DNA from: Nocardioides cavernae
GTDB taxonomy: Bacteria > Actinomycetota > Actinomycetes > Propionibacteriales > Nocardioidaceae
Reading direction: 5' to 3'
DNA length: 64,000 nucleotides
Assembly: GCF_013410035.1 (NCBI RefSeq)
Contig: NZ_JACCBW010000003.1
Location: forward strand, 62,001 to 126,000
Within the stretch, counting starts at the first letter, position 1; the number at the start of each line of letters is the position of its first letter. Positions 1-9,056 of this stretch are shown here, one piece after another. Below the pieces are notes generated by a model, which was given only the letters and a program-made list of their open reading frames with translations, was not told the origin of the DNA and did no database searches. The translations under genes and the position numbers were made by a program.

Positions 1-632
1 TCGCCGAGCACGGCGTCGAGCAGCGTGACTTCAACTCCTACGGCTCGCGCCGCGGCAACCACGAGGTCATGATCCGAGGAACGTTCGCCAACATCCGCCT
101 GCGCAACCAGATCGCGCCGGGCACCGAGGGCGGCGTCACCAAGGACTTCACCCGTGACGGCGAGGTCACCAGCGTCTTCGAGGCGAGCGAGAACTACCAG
201 GCCGCCGGCACCCCGCTGGTCGTCCTGGCGGGCAAGGAGTACGGCTCCGGCTCGTCGCGCGACTGGGCCGCCAAGGGCACCGCGCTGCTGGGCGTCAAGG
301 CCGTCATCGCCGAGTCCTACGAGCGGATCCACCGCTCCAACCTCATCGGCATGGGTGTCATCCCGCTGCAGTTCCCCGCGGGCAAGACCGCCGACGACCT
401 GGGCCTCACGGGTGCCGAGATCATCTCGATCTCCGGCATCACCGAGCTCAACGACGGCACCACGCCCAAGACGGTCACCGTCAAGGTGGAGCCCGCCCCG
501 GGCACCGACCAGGCCCACGGCGAGACCAGCGAGTTCGAGGCCGTCGTGCGCATCGACACCCCGGGCGAGGCGAACTACTACCGCAACGGCGGGATCATGC
601 AGTACGTCCTGCGCAACCTGCTGCGCGGCTGA
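1..632 (+). CDS. acnA: Aconitate hydratase, C-terminal part (5' end outside window)
   Basis: Interconverts citrate and isocitrate in the TCA cycle. The frame is already open at base 3, so the gene starts upstream of the window and only about the last 209 codons are seen. They form the C-terminal swivel domain: the family segments [23 protein letters not shown] (substrate-binding Ser and Arg) and [12 protein letters not shown] occur in the expected order. The iron-sulfur cysteines would lie in the missing part. Translation ends at TGA 630-632, and a small HIT-like gene begins 3 nt later, so the two are probably cotranscribed. The identification is firm from these motifs; whether it is the only aconitase in the genome cannot be seen. 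Confidence 0.96.
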   Translation, partial: AEHGVEQRDFNSYGSRRGNHEVMIRGTFANIRLRNQIAPGTEGGVTKDFTRDGEVTSVFEASENYQAAGTPLVVLAGKEYGSGSSRDWAAKGTALLGVKAVIAESYERIHRSNLIGMGVIPLQFPAGKTADDLGLTGAEIISISGITELNDGTTPKTVTVKVEPAPGTDQAHGETSEFEAVVRIDTPGEANYYRNGGIMQYVLRNLLRG

Positions 633-635
633 TCG

Positions 636-1223
636 GTGGGGGACTTCCTCGACCGCGCGGAGGCGGCCGTCGGCGACGACGGCCGCCTCCCGCTCGGTGC
701 CATGCCGGACTGGGACGTGTTCCCCTTCGAGCGCGACGGGCTGCAGGCACGTCCGCTCACGGAGCTCGCCGACCCCGAGCCCGACCGACGCAAGGCACCC
801 GCCGACTGCCGCACCTGCCAGGCCCTGGACACGGCGCCGCAGGTGCTGCACACCGGCGGCCGTCTCGCGGTCGTCCGACCGGGTGCGACGAGCCTGCCGT
901 TCGTCGCCAACGTCGTCACCCGCGAGCACGTCCTGCTCGACGACCTCGACGACGCTGGCCACGTGGAGCTCGGGCGCCTGGTCGCGCGGACCTACGCCGC
1001 GGTGCAGGCCCTCGACGGTGTCGGCAACGTGCACATCACCAAGTGGGAGAACGGCGCCGGACACTTCTCCATGAACGTCATGGCGCGTCCGCGTGGCGTC
1101 CTCCAGCTCCGCGGGTCCAACCTCCCCGTCTGGGCCGACATGCTCCCGGACACCCCGCAGGACGAGCTCGACGCCCGCGCCGAGGCCGTACGCGCTGCCT
1201 TGGCCCGAGGACCGCGCCGGTAG
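636..1223 (+). CDS. HIT-like fold protein with degenerate histidine triad
   Basis: A 195-aa protein from GTG 636, 3 nt after the aconitase stop. Residues about 75-155 resemble the HIT/GalT-like fold: a strand with [13 protein letters not shown], then [10 protein letters not shown], and a C-terminal [11 protein letters not shown] (142-152) in the place of the HIT signature H-x-H-x-H. Only the first His (143) remains; the others are Ser145 and Asn147. A CRTC pair (58-61) may bind metal. If the fold assignment is right, the usual nucleotidyl-transfer chemistry is unlikely. The spacing suggests translational coupling to acnA. Function is unknown and the fold call is tentative. Confidence 0.55.
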   Translation: MGDFLDRAEAAVGDDGRLPLGAMPDWDVFPFERDGLQARPLTELADPEPDRRKAPADCRTCQALDTAPQVLHTGGRLAVVRPGATSLPFVANVVTREHVLLDDLDDAGHVELGRLVARTYAAVQALDGVGNVHITKWENGAGHFSMNVMARPRGVLQLRGSNLPVWADMLPDTPQDELDARAEAVRAALARGPRR

Positions 1224-1235
1224 CCTGACGCGGTG
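1221..1235 (+). promoter_or_regulatory. Leaderless -10 element for the DUF3105 gene
   Basis: TAGCCT (1221-1226) is followed by six bases and then GTG 1233, which places the expected transcription start at the start codon. The box overlaps the TAG stop of the preceding gene. Confidence 0.55.
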
Positions 1236-1898
1236 AGTGACGCCGACACCCCCGCGCCGGAGGTCGACCTCCACGAGGAGGGCCTCGCACCCGCTCCGGT
1301 CGTCGAGGAGGTCCGGCCCAGCCGGCTCCCGCTGGTGCTCGCCACCGTCTCCGCGCTCGTCGTCCTGGGCGCCGCCCTGGTCGCGCCCCTGGTCGACCGG
1401 GCCATCCGCGGCGAGGAGGAGGCGCAGCGCGCCCTCGACCTGACCCTGGTCGAGACGTGGGACATCACCGACCGCGCGCACACCATGGACGACGTGGACT
1501 ACCCGCAGGACCCGCCCGCCGGAGGCGCGCACGCGCCGGTCTGGCTCGCGTGTGGTGTCTACGACGAGCCGGTGCGCGAGGAGAACGCCGTCCACGACCT
1601 CGAGCACGGCACCATCTGGATCACCCACGACCCCGACCTCCCGGCGGCGGACCTCGAGACGCTGGCCGGGCAGCTCCCCGACAACGGGATCATGTCGCCG
1701 CGCGACGGACTGCCGTCGCCCGTCGTCGTCACGGTGTGGGGGGCGCAGCTGCGGCTCGACGGCGCCGACGACCGCCGGCTCGGCCTCTTCCTCGAGGAGT
1801 ACGGCGACGGCCACACCGCCCCCGAGTTCGGCGTCAGCTGCCGGGGAGGTACGCCCGACCCGCAGGGCGCGCTCCTGGGCGAGGGCGCGAACGCCTGA
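1233..1898 (+). CDS. DUF3105 family membrane-anchored protein
   Basis: A 221-aa protein from GTG 1233. A short acidic cytoplasmic tail is followed by one hydrophobic segment (about 32-54, [20 protein letters not shown]) and an extracytoplasmic domain. That domain shows DUF3105 hallmarks: a [17 protein letters not shown] segment and the conserved HDLEHG (121-126), followed by W-I-T-H. Two cysteines (about 107 and near the C-terminus) could pair outside the cell. The family is common in actinobacteria and has no established function. The start is supported by a -10 box six bases upstream. Confidence 0.8.
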   Translation: MSDADTPAPEVDLHEEGLAPAPVVEEVRPSRLPLVLATVSALVVLGAALVAPLVDRAIRGEEEAQRALDLTLVETWDITDRAHTMDDVDYPQDPPAGGAHAPVWLACGVYDEPVREENAVHDLEHGTIWITHDPDLPAADLETLAGQLPDNGIMSPRDGLPSPVVVTVWGAQLRLDGADDRRLGLFLEEYGDGHTAPEFGVSCRGGTPDPQGALLGEGANA

Positions 1899-1913
1899 GT
1901 CGACCGGGGTGGC

Positions 1914-1928
1914 TAGCGTGGACGCATG
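1914..1928 (+). promoter_or_regulatory. Leaderless -10 element for the thiamine-binding/YjbQ pair
   Basis: TAGCGT (1914-1919), then six bases, then ATG 1926. Same spacing as other leaderless promoters in this window. Confidence 0.5.
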
Positions 1929-2228
1929 ATCGTCGCCTTCTCCCTCTCACCCACCTCCAGCGACCCCTCGGGTTCGGTGACCGAGGCGGTCGCCGCCGCG
2001 GTCCGCGTCGTCCGCGAGTCCGGCCTCCCGCACGAGACCAACGCGATGTTCACCAACATCGAGGGCGAGTGGGACGAGGTGATGGCCGTGGTGAAGCAGG
2101 CGGTCGACGTGGTGGCCGCGGCCTCGCCACGCGTCGGGCTCGTCCTCAAGGCCGACATCAGGCCCGGCTACGACGGCCAGCTCACCGCCAAGGTGGAACG
2201 CATCGAGCAGGCGCTGGGGGAGGGCTGA
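1926..2228 (+). CDS. Thiamine-binding family protein (MTH1187/YqgV type, DUF77)
   Basis: A 100-aa single-domain protein of ferredoxin-like size. It begins [12 protein letters not shown] and carries [14 protein letters not shown], which fits the small thiamine-binding family formerly called DUF77. Known members bind thiamine and are not enzymes. It ends one base before the GTG of a YjbQ protein, whose family is associated with thiamine-phosphate synthase side activity, so the pair forms a plausible thiamine-linked unit. No TPP riboswitch fits in the 27 bases upstream. The family assignment is by length and motif; ligand binding is inferred. Confidence 0.75.
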   Translation: MIVAFSLSPTSSDPSGSVTEAVAAAVRVVRESGLPHETNAMFTNIEGEWDEVMAVVKQAVDVVAAASPRVGLVLKADIRPGYDGQLTAKVERIEQALGEG

Positions 2229-2229
2229 G

Positions 2230-2655
2230 GTGCACAGCGAGGTCCGCACCTACGAGACCGGGCGCGACGAGGTCGTGCTCGACCTGACCCGCGACGCGGC
2301 GGACGTCGTGAGCGGGCGCGGCGACGGCCTGCTCCACGTCTTCGTGCCGCACGCGACCGCCGGGATCGCGATCATCGAGACCGGAGCCGGGTCCGACGAC
2401 GACCTGCTGGCCGCCCTCGGCGACCTGATCCCGGCCGACGACCGGTGGCGACACCGGCACGGGTCACCGGGGCACGGACGCTCGCACGTGATGCCGGCCA
2501 TCGTCCCGCCCCACGCCACGGTGCCCGTGCTCGACGGGCGCCTCGCGCTCGGCACGTGGCAGAGCATCTGCCTCGTCGACCTCAACGTCGACAACGTCGA
2601 GCGCGAGGTGCGCTGGTCCTTCCTCTCCTCCGGCCCCACCTCCCCGGAGGGCTGA
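2230..2655 (+). CDS. yjbQ: YjbQ family protein (UPF0047)
   Basis: A 141-aa protein from GTG 2230. Family signatures are HVFVPHATAGIAIIETG (about 37-53), HRHGSPGHGRSH and the C-terminal DGRLALGTWQSICLVDLN. These make the conserved His-rich metal-binding pocket of the UPF0047/YjbQ fold. In E. coli, YjbQ has weak thiamine-phosphate synthase activity, and its neighbour here is a thiamine-binding family gene, but the true substrate is unknown. The gene sits one base after its partner and 3 nt before a GNAT gene, so all three are likely in one transcript. Confidence 0.85.
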   Translation: MHSEVRTYETGRDEVVLDLTRDAADVVSGRGDGLLHVFVPHATAGIAIIETGAGSDDDLLAALGDLIPADDRWRHRHGSPGHGRSHVMPAIVPPHATVPVLDGRLALGTWQSICLVDLNVDNVEREVRWSFLSSGPTSPEG

Positions 2656-2658
2656 GCC

Positions 2659-3246
2659 GTGGTGCGGATCCGCGAGGCGGGAGACGTCGACACCCCGGCG
2701 GTCGAGGCCGTCGTCGAGGCGGCCTTCGGCGACCACGGCGCGGCTGTCAACGACGTCATCGCGCGCCTGCGATCGGTCGAGGACCTGGCGGCCGAGCTGG
2801 TCGCCGTGACCGGTGAGGGCCACGAGGAGCAGGTCGTGGGCTGCGTCGCCCTGTCCCGGGCCTGGCTGGACGCACGTGAGCGGCTGGTCGACGTCCTCGT
2901 GCTGAGCCCGCTCGCCGTCGCGCCCGAGCACCAGCGGTCCGGCATCGGGAGCGCGCTGCTCGAGGCGGTGCCCGCGGTCGCCGAGCGACTCGGCGCGCCG
3001 CTGGTCTTCCTCGAGGGCGACCCGGGCTACTACGGCACACGCGGCTGGGACCGCGCGTCCGCCCACGGCCTCGAGCGTCCCTCGCACCGGATCCCCGACC
3101 CGGCCTGCCAGGTGCGGGTGCTGGCTGCTCACGAGTCGTGGATGACGGGGCGCCTGGTCTACCCCGACGTGTGGTGGCGGCTGGACCTCGTCGGGCTGCG
3201 CGACCCCGACCTGGCGGCGATCGAGGCGGCGCTCGAGGGCGGCTGA
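2659..3246 (+). CDS. GNAT family N-acetyltransferase
   Basis: A 195-aa protein from GTG 2659. The N-terminus (VRIREAGDVDTPAVEAVVEAAFG) and the acetyl-CoA pyrophosphate loop LAVAPEHQRSGIGSALLEAV (near residue 90-110, Q-R-x-G-I-G) are typical of the GNAT fold. LVFLEGDPGYYGTRGWDRAS then resembles the YhbS-like branch. It transfers an acetyl group from acetyl-CoA to an unknown amine. It closes the thiamine-protein/YjbQ transcript, but no functional link is evident. Confidence 0.85.
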   Translation: MVRIREAGDVDTPAVEAVVEAAFGDHGAAVNDVIARLRSVEDLAAELVAVTGEGHEEQVVGCVALSRAWLDARERLVDVLVLSPLAVAPEHQRSGIGSALLEAVPAVAERLGAPLVFLEGDPGYYGTRGWDRASAHGLERPSHRIPDPACQVRVLAAHESWMTGRLVYPDVWWRLDLVGLRDPDLAAIEAALEGG

Positions 3247-3258
3247 CCCGCGGATCGA

Positions 3259-3289
3259 TCGAACACGCGTTCGATATGCTGCACCCGTG
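3259..3289 (+). promoter_or_regulatory. LexA (SOS) box abutting a leaderless promoter
   Basis: TCGAACACGCGTTCGA (3259-3274) is a perfect palindrome and a full match to the actinobacterial LexA operator TCGAAC-N4-GTTCGA. It directly abuts a -10 hexamer TATGCT (3275-3280), and GTG 3287 follows after six bases. LexA bound here would cover the spacer next to the -10 box and block initiation. The match is seen in the sequence; LexA control is inferred. Confidence 0.85.
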
Positions 3290-3703
3290 TTCCCGCCCCC
3301 GCAGCCCCGTCAGCGGCCCACCCCGCCCGAGGGTCACCGCGGCGTGGCGCCGCCCGGATGGCCCCGGCAGGTACGCCCGCCCGACGCGCCCGACTGGGAG
3401 ACGACGGCCGCGAGCTGGCTGCTCGACCTCTGCCCGCCGGACTACCGCAGGTTCCCGGGGCTGCGGCGCCACGTGGTCGTGCTGGCCCGGTTCGCGGTCC
3501 TGCACGTCGAGGCGCAGCAGCTCGCGACCCGACGGGGCCTCAGCGAGATCCGGGGCGACCTCAAGGACGTCGCCGACGAGGCCGTCGTGCTGGCCGCCGT
3601 GCAGACCTTCCAGCTCGAGGACGCGCGCCTGATGGGGGTGCGCCGCGAGGTGGGCCTGGTCGAGGAGGCGCTGCGGGGGCGTCGCTACCGGGTCCGGATG
3701 TAG
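3287..3703 (+). CDS. Protein of unknown function under a LexA box
   Basis: A 138-aa protein from GTG 3287. The first 35 residues are rich in Pro, Arg and Gln and look disordered. Then comes a helical, strongly charged domain starting WLLDLCPPDYRRFPGLRRHVVVLARFAVLHVEAQ and ending LVEEALRGRRYRVRM. It has no transmembrane segment or signal peptide, and I recognise no catalytic motif. Its perfect upstream LexA operator suggests induction by DNA damage, for instance as a small DNA-binding or checkpoint protein, but nothing in the sequence proves this. A Nudix gene follows with its own promoter. Confidence 0.75.
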   Translation: MFPPPQPRQRPTPPEGHRGVAPPGWPRQVRPPDAPDWETTAASWLLDLCPPDYRRFPGLRRHVVVLARFAVLHVEAQQLATRRGLSEIRGDLKDVADEAVVLAAVQTFQLEDARLMGVRREVGLVEEALRGRRYRVRM

Positions 3704-3711
3704 CGCGTGGC

Positions 3712-3726
3712 TAGGGTCGGACGATG
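3712..3726 (+). promoter_or_regulatory. Leaderless -10 element for the tandem Nudix gene
   Basis: TAGGGT (3712-3717), six bases, ATG 3724. It separates the Nudix operon from the SOS-type promoter upstream. Confidence 0.5.
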
Positions 3727-4602
3727 CCCGAGCAGCCCGTGCGCACCGACTACGTGTGCCTCACCCTGGTCGACCCGCGCGGCTGGTTCCTCATGCAGGA
3801 GCGCGACGAGCACGCGCCCGTCTGGCCCGACACCTGGTGCTTCCCCGGCGGCGGCCTGGAGCCCGGCGAGTCCCCCCGCGACGGCGCCCTGCGCGAGCTG
3901 GCCGAGGAGACGGGGATCGAGCCGGCGCCGGGTGAGGCGCACGACCTCGGGGAGTTCGAGGTGGCCTCGCCGCACGGCCGGTTCCGCTACCACGCGTTCG
4001 CCGCACCGACCGAGCTCGGTGACCGCGACGTCGACTGCCAGGAGGGGCGCCAGATCGTGTTCGTCGACCCCGCCGTGGTCGACGACCTCCCGTTGGTGGA
4101 CTCGACGCGACGGGTGCTGCACGCCCTGCGCACCTGGGCCGCCGACCACACCCCCGCGCCCGGACCGGACGCCCGTGCCTTCGCCGGCGTGGTGCTGGTC
4201 GACCGTCGCGGATGGATCCTGCTGCAGGAGCGCGACGAGCACCCCCTCATCGACCCGGACTGCTGGGGCCTGTCCGGCGGCCACCTCGAGCCGGGGGAGC
4301 AGCCCCGCGACGGCGCGCTGCGCGAGCTCGAGGAGGAGACGGGCGTACGCCTCGCCGCCACCGACGTGCACGAGCTGGGTGTCTTCGCCAACGACCACCG
4401 CGAGTCCTACGGCACGTGGGACCGGATGTGGGTCTACGCCGCAGCCGTCGACCTCACCGACGACGACATCGACTGTCGGGAGGGCCGACAGATCGTGTTC
4501 GTCGACCCGGCCACCGTGCCCGGCCTCCGCCTGACCAGGGGTGCGGAGGGCATCGTCCCGGCCTTCCTCCGCAGCGATCTCTACGCCAGCATGGCGCCAT
4601 GA
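3724..4602 (+). CDS. Tandem Nudix hydrolase (two intact domains)
   Basis: A 292-aa protein with two Nudix domains in one chain. Each has a complete Nudix box G-x5-E-x7-R-E-U-x-E-E-x-G-U: residues 43-65 (GGLEPGESPRDGALRELAE...) and about 186-208 (GHLEPGEQPRDGALRELEE...). The halves are clearly homologous, sharing LVD-R-GW-LLQERDEH at the start and DCxEGRQIVFVDPA at the end of each, so they arose by internal duplication. Nudix enzymes hydrolyse nucleoside-diphosphate-X bonds with divalent metal; the substrate is unknown. The stop overlaps the next start as ATGA, so it is translationally coupled to the SMP-30-like gene. Confidence 0.88.
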   Translation: MPEQPVRTDYVCLTLVDPRGWFLMQERDEHAPVWPDTWCFPGGGLEPGESPRDGALRELAEETGIEPAPGEAHDLGEFEVASPHGRFRYHAFAAPTELGDRDVDCQEGRQIVFVDPAVVDDLPLVDSTRRVLHALRTWAADHTPAPGPDARAFAGVVLVDRRGWILLQERDEHPLIDPDCWGLSGGHLEPGEQPRDGALRELEEETGVRLAATDVHELGVFANDHRESYGTWDRMWVYAAAVDLTDDDIDCREGRQIVFVDPATVPGLRLTRGAEGIVPAFLRSDLYASMAP

Positions 4603-5534
4603 CCCACTCCCGGAGCCTGACCGTGCACCCCGTCCCCTCCATGGGCGCCGAGGACGTCGTCGTCGGCGCGGACGGCACGGTCTTCACCGGCACCGAGGAC
4701 GGGGCCGTCTGGGCGCTCGACCCCGCGACGGGCAGCACCCGTCGCGTCGCCGACACCGGTGGCCGCCCGCTCGGCATCGAGCTCCTCGACGACGACCTCG
4801 TCGTGTGCGACGCCGTGCGCGGCGTGCTGCGCGTCGACCCGCGCACGGGCGCCGTCGAGGTGCTCGTCGCGGAGGTCGACGGCGAGCCGATGCGGTTCTG
4901 CAACAACGCGGCGGTCGCGGCGGACGGGACGATCTGGTTCAGCGACTCCTCGCGGCACTTCGGCGTCGACCGGTGGAAGGACGACTTCGTCCAGGACACC
5001 CGCACGGGCCGGCTGCTGCGACGCGACCCGGACGGGACCGTCGCGGTGGTCCTCGACGGCCTCCGGTTCTCCAACGGGGTCGCGCTGGCGGCCGACGAGT
5101 CCTACGTTGCGGTCGCGGAGTGCCGCGGACGCGCGGTCGTACGCCTCTGGCTCGCCGGTCCGCGGGCGGGGGAGCGCGACCACCTCGTGAGGGACCTCCC
5201 GGGCTACCCCGACAACATCAGCCGCGGCAGCGACGGGCTCATCTGGGTCACCCTGGCCAGCCCGACCGACCCGGTCGTCGAGGGCCTCGGGTCCGCGCCG
5301 CTGGCGCTGCGCCGGCTGGTGACCCGGATCCCGGAGGCGCTGCAGCCCCGGCCGAAGCAGACCATCCGGGTGCAGGCCTACGACGACACCGGCGGGCTCG
5401 TGCACGACCTCGACCTCGCCCAGCCCGGTTCGGGGCCGGGGTTCCACATGGTGACCGGGGTCCGCGAGCACGACGGGAAGGTGTGGCTCGGCAGCCTCCA
5501 CGAGCCGTCGGTGGCCGTCCTCGACCGGCCATGA
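4599..5534 (+). CDS. SMP-30/gluconolactonase/LRE-like beta-propeller protein
   Basis: A 311-aa protein. I chose ATG 4599 because it overlaps the Nudix stop (ATGA) and gives a full-length domain; longer upstream extensions would read through the Nudix gene out of frame. Repeated blades such as [54 protein letters not shown] and [18 protein letters not shown] are those of the SMP-30/strictosidine-synthase-like propeller. The conserved Asn and Asp in N-N-A-A-V, S-N-G-V and D-N-I-S are metal-ligand candidates. Members are lactonases or esterases; substrate unknown. No signal peptide. Confidence 0.82.
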   Translation: MTHSRSLTVHPVPSMGAEDVVVGADGTVFTGTEDGAVWALDPATGSTRRVADTGGRPLGIELLDDDLVVCDAVRGVLRVDPRTGAVEVLVAEVDGEPMRFCNNAAVAADGTIWFSDSSRHFGVDRWKDDFVQDTRTGRLLRRDPDGTVAVVLDGLRFSNGVALAADESYVAVAECRGRAVVRLWLAGPRAGERDHLVRDLPGYPDNISRGSDGLIWVTLASPTDPVVEGLGSAPLALRRLVTRIPEALQPRPKQTIRVQAYDDTGGLVHDLDLAQPGSGPGFHMVTGVREHDGKVWLGSLHEPSVAVLDRP

Positions 5535-5536
5535 AA

Positions 5537-5553
5537 TAGACTCGGCCGACATG
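5537..5553 (+). promoter_or_regulatory. Probable leaderless -10 element for dxs
   Basis: TAGACT (5537-5542), eight bases, ATG 5551. Confidence 0.45.
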
Positions 5554-7455
5554 GCACTCCTCGACTCGATCGGCTCCCCGCGCGACCTCCGCGGACTCTC
5601 GCCGGAGCAGCTGGACGAGCTGGCCGCCGAGGTCCGCGACCTGATGATCCGCACGGTCGCGACGAACTCCGGGCACCTCGGTCCCAACCTCGGCGTCGTC
5701 GAGCTGACGCTCGCGATCCACCGCGTCTTCGACTCCCCGCACGACCGCGTCGTCTTCGACACCGGGCACCAGTCCTACGTCCACAAGCTCGTCACCGGCC
5801 GGCACGCCGACTTCGCCACCCTGCGCAAGGAGGGCGGCGTCAGCGGCTACCCCAGCCAGTCGGAGTCCGAGCACGACATCGTGGAGAACTCCCACGCCTC
5901 CACCTCCCTGTCCTACGCCGACGGGCTCGCCAAGGCGTACGCCATCCGCGGGGAGGACCGCCACGTCGTCGCCGTCATCGGCGACGGTGCGCTGACCGGC
6001 GGCATGGCATGGGAGGCGCTCAACAACATCGCGATCGCCAAGGACAGCCGCCTCGTCATCGTCGTCAACGACAACGAGCGGTCCTACACGCCGACGATCG
6101 GCGGACTGGCGACCGCACTCACCTCGCTGCGCACCAACCCGCGCTACGAGCAGGTCCTCGACCTGGTGAAGAAGCGCCTCAACGCGGTGCCCGGCGTCGG
6201 GCACGCGGCGTACGACGCGCTGCACGCGGTCAAGAAGGGCATGAAGGACGCCCTCGCGCCGCAGGGACTCTTCGAGGACCTCGGGCTGAAGTACGTCGGC
6301 CCCGTCGACGGCCACGACCGCGCCGCGATGGAGCAGGTGCTGGCCAACGCCAAGCGCTTCAACGGCCCCGTCATCGTGCACGCCATCACCCGCAAGGGTC
6401 AGGGCTACGACCCGGCGCTGCGGCACGAGGCCGACCAGTTCCACGCGCCCGGGCCGTTCGACGTCCAGACCGGCGCGGAGAAGCCCAAGGGCAAGATCTG
6501 GACCGACCACTTCTCCGAGGCGATCGTCGACCTCGGCGCCCGCCGGGAGGACGTCGTCGCCCTCACCGCGGCGATGATGCACCCGGTCGGCCTCGACGTG
6601 TTCGCCTCGAGGTTCCCCGAGCGCACCTTCGACGTCGGCATCGCCGAGCAGCACGCCGTCACCTCGGCGGCCGGCCTCGCGATGGGCGGCCTGCACCCGG
6701 TCTTCGCGGTCTACGCGACCTTCCTCAACCGGGCCTTCGACCAGGTCCTGATGGACGTGGCCCTGCACCGCTGCGGCGTCACGTTCGTGCTCGACCGCTC
6801 CGGCGTCACGGGCGACGACGGCGCCAGCCACAACGGCATGTGGGACATGTCGGTCCTCCAGGTCGTCCCCGGACTCCGCCTCGCCGCCCCGCGCGACGTC
6901 ACCCGGCTCCGCGAGCTCCTCGACGAGGCCGTGCAGGTCGACGACGCCCCGACCGTCGTGCGCTTCCCCAAGGGACCGCCGCCCGAGGACGTGCCGGCCG
7001 TCGACCGCGTCGGCGGCGCCGACGTCCTCGTGCGCGAGGGCGAGCAGGACGTCCTCGTCGTCGCCGTCGGCTCGATGTGCACCACCGCGGTCGACGTGGC
7101 CGCGCGCCTCACCGCTCAGGGCATCGGCGTCACCGTCGTCGACCCGCGCTGGGTCAAGCCCGTCGACCCCGCGATCATCGAGCTCGCCCGCCAGCACCGC
7201 CTCGTCGTCAGCGTGGAGGACAACGGCCGCGTCGGCGGGTGCGGCGCGACGCTGCTCCAGGCCCTCAACGACGCGGGCGTGCGTACGCCCTTCCGGCTGC
7301 ACGGCATCCCTCAGGAGTTCCTCGACCACGCCAAGCGCGACGCGATCCTCGCCCGGATCGGCCTCGACGCGCAGACCATCGCGCGCGACGTCGTCGAGTC
7401 CGTCACCGCCCTCGACCAGGGCCCGACGCTCGTCGAGGTCGACCACACCGCCTGA
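5551..7455 (+). CDS. dxs: 1-deoxy-D-xylulose-5-phosphate synthase
   Basis: First enzyme of the MEP isoprenoid pathway; condenses pyruvate and glyceraldehyde 3-phosphate with thiamine diphosphate. The 634 aa match the family's usual length. Visible are the N-terminal [19 protein letters not shown] segment (here [10 protein letters not shown]), the ThDP motif GDGALTGG...NDN, the transketolase central domain with [32 protein letters not shown] and the C-terminal domain starting near [19 protein letters not shown] 5551 follows a -10 box. The gene stands alone, between an SMP-30-like gene and a permease. Confidence 0.97.
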   Translation: MALLDSIGSPRDLRGLSPEQLDELAAEVRDLMIRTVATNSGHLGPNLGVVELTLAIHRVFDSPHDRVVFDTGHQSYVHKLVTGRHADFATLRKEGGVSGYPSQSESEHDIVENSHASTSLSYADGLAKAYAIRGEDRHVVAVIGDGALTGGMAWEALNNIAIAKDSRLVIVVNDNERSYTPTIGGLATALTSLRTNPRYEQVLDLVKKRLNAVPGVGHAAYDALHAVKKGMKDALAPQGLFEDLGLKYVGPVDGHDRAAMEQVLANAKRFNGPVIVHAITRKGQGYDPALRHEADQFHAPGPFDVQTGAEKPKGKIWTDHFSEAIVDLGARREDVVALTAAMMHPVGLDVFASRFPERTFDVGIAEQHAVTSAAGLAMGGLHPVFAVYATFLNRAFDQVLMDVALHRCGVTFVLDRSGVTGDDGASHNGMWDMSVLQVVPGLRLAAPRDVTRLRELLDEAVQVDDAPTVVRFPKGPPPEDVPAVDRVGGADVLVREGEQDVLVVAVGSMCTTAVDVAARLTAQGIGVTVVDPRWVKPVDPAIIELARQHRLVVSVEDNGRVGGCGATLLQALNDAGVRTPFRLHGIPQEFLDHAKRDAILARIGLDAQTIARDVVESVTALDQGPTLVEVDHTA

Positions 7456-7459
7456 CCCG

Positions 7460-7540
7460 CTCCCGCACCGCTCCCGACACGCCGCCGGGACACGCCGTCG
7501 GGACACGTGCTGGACGGTGCTCGCGAGCGCGGTGCGGGAG
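7460..7540. repeat. Long inverted repeat between dxs and the permease gene
   Basis: CTCCCGCACCGCTC (7460-7473) pairs with GAGCGCGGTGCGGGAG (7525-7540), apart from one two-base bulge. The 51-base loop itself contains the near-repeat ACGCCG(C/T)CGGGACACG twice. It could be a terminator for dxs or a DNA cruciform; no T-run follows. Confidence 0.5.
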
Positions 7541-7543
7541 GTC

Positions 7544-7558
7544 TAGTTTGCAGGGATG
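7544..7558 (+). promoter_or_regulatory. Leaderless -10 element for the amino-acid permease
   Basis: TAGTTT (7544-7549), six bases, ATG 7556. Confidence 0.5.
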
Positions 7559-9040
7559 AGCATCTGGCGCACGAAGTCCGTCGAGCACTCCATGGCGGAC
7601 ACCGAGGACCCCGAGTTCAAGCTCAAGAAGAGCCTCACCGCCCTGGACCTGACCGTCTTCGGCATCGGCGTCATCATCGGTGCCGGCATCTTCACGCTCA
7701 CCGGACGTGTCGCGCAGGCGTACGCCGGGCCGGGCGTGGTGTTCTCCTTCGCCATCGCCGCGATCTGCTGCGGGCTCGCCGCCCTCTGCTACGCCGAGTT
7801 CGCCTCGACGGTGCCGGTCTCCGGGTCGGCGTACACGTTCTCCTACGCGACCCTCGGCGAGATGATCGCGTGGATCATCGGCTGGGACCTGATCCTGGAG
7901 CTGATGCTCGGGGCGTCGGTCGTGGCGCAGGGCTGGTCGTCCTACTTCGAGACGTTCCTCGGCGAGATCGGGATCACCTGGCCCGCCCACCTCGGCTACG
8001 GCGACACCTTCGACCTGCCGGCGTTCCTGCTGGTCGCGGTGCTCACGGCACTCGTCGCCTTCGGCATCAAGGAGTCGCTGCGGGTCAACCTCGTGCTCGT
8101 CGCCCTCAAGCTCTTCATCGTGCTGTTCGTGATCGTCGCCGGCATCCAGTTCATCGACACCGACAACTACCAGCCGTTCGTCCCCGACAGCGCTCCCGGC
8201 ACCACGGGGGAGGGATGGCTGCACACGCCGCTCATCCAGACGGTCTTCGGCGCCCCGGGTGTCTACGGCGTCGCCGGGATCCTCTTCGCGGCGTCGCTCG
8301 TCTTCTTCGCCTACATCGGCTTCGACGTCGTCGCCACCACCGCCGAGGAGGCGCGCAACCCCCAGAAGGACCTGCCGCGCGGCATCATCGGCTCGCTGGT
8401 CGTCTGCACGATCCTCTACATGGCCGTCGCGCTCGTCATCACCGGCATGGTCAAGTACGACCAGATCAACCCGGACGCGGCGCTAGCGAACGCGTTCATC
8501 GCGCAGGGCAAGGACGGCTACGCCACCTTGATCTCGGCCGGTGCCGTGGCGGGCCTCACCACCGTCGTGATGACCCTGCTGATCGGCGCGGTGCGGGTGT
8601 TCTTCGCGATGAGCCGCGACGGCCTCATGCCGACGGCGCTGGCCCACGTCAACCCGCGCACCGGCACGCCCGTACGGATCACGCTCGCCATCGGCCTCGT
8701 GGTCGCGTTCGTCGCCTCACTCACGCCGATCGGCAAGCTCGAGGAGATGGTCAACATCGGCACGCTGTCGGCCTTCGCGCTCGTGTCGATCGCGGTGCCC
8801 ATCCTGCGCAAGAACCGCCCCGACCTGGAGCGGTCCTTCCGGGTGCCGTTCTCCCCGTTCCTGCCCTGGCTCTCCGCCGCGATCTGCGTGTTCCTGATGC
8901 TCAACCTCACCGCCGAGACGTGGCTGCGGTTCCTCGTCTGGATGGCGCTCGGCTTCGCGATCTACTTCGGGTACGGCTACCGCCACAGCCGGGTCGGTCG
9001 CGGCGAGGGCATCCCCGCGGAGGACTACTCCGCCCGCTGA
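7556..9040 (+). CDS. APC superfamily amino-acid permease (cationic amino-acid transporter-like)
   Basis: A 494-aa inner-membrane protein with about 12 hydrophobic segments. The first has the APC consensus GIGVIIGAGIFTLTG (near residue 40), and later segments include the conserved F-F-A-Y-I-G-F-D and EEARNP of the CAT/YfnA branch (near 255-275). It probably imports an amino acid by proton coupling; the substrate cannot be read from sequence. It has its own -10 box. A pair of palindromic repeats lies downstream, between it and the convergent fadB. Confidence 0.88.
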   Translation: MSIWRTKSVEHSMADTEDPEFKLKKSLTALDLTVFGIGVIIGAGIFTLTGRVAQAYAGPGVVFSFAIAAICCGLAALCYAEFASTVPVSGSAYTFSYATLGEMIAWIIGWDLILELMLGASVVAQGWSSYFETFLGEIGITWPAHLGYGDTFDLPAFLLVAVLTALVAFGIKESLRVNLVLVALKLFIVLFVIVAGIQFIDTDNYQPFVPDSAPGTTGEGWLHTPLIQTVFGAPGVYGVAGILFAASLVFFAYIGFDVVATTAEEARNPQKDLPRGIIGSLVVCTILYMAVALVITGMVKYDQINPDAALANAFIAQGKDGYATLISAGAVAGLTTVVMTLLIGAVRVFFAMSRDGLMPTALAHVNPRTGTPVRITLAIGLVVAFVASLTPIGKLEEMVNIGTLSAFALVSIAVPILRKNRPDLERSFRVPFSPFLPWLSAAICVFLMLNLTAETWLRFLVWMALGFAIYFGYGYRHSRVGRGEGIPAEDYSAR

Positions 9041-9056
9041 CAGACAGTCGCTGATC

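Noticed and set aside
1899..1925. TPP riboswitch before the thiamine-binding/YjbQ pair
   Set aside because: The gap is 27 bases and contains a leaderless promoter, so no riboswitch fits.
5248..7506. A 752-codon open frame antisense to dxs
   Set aside because: Lies wholly opposite a certain gene and has no family features.
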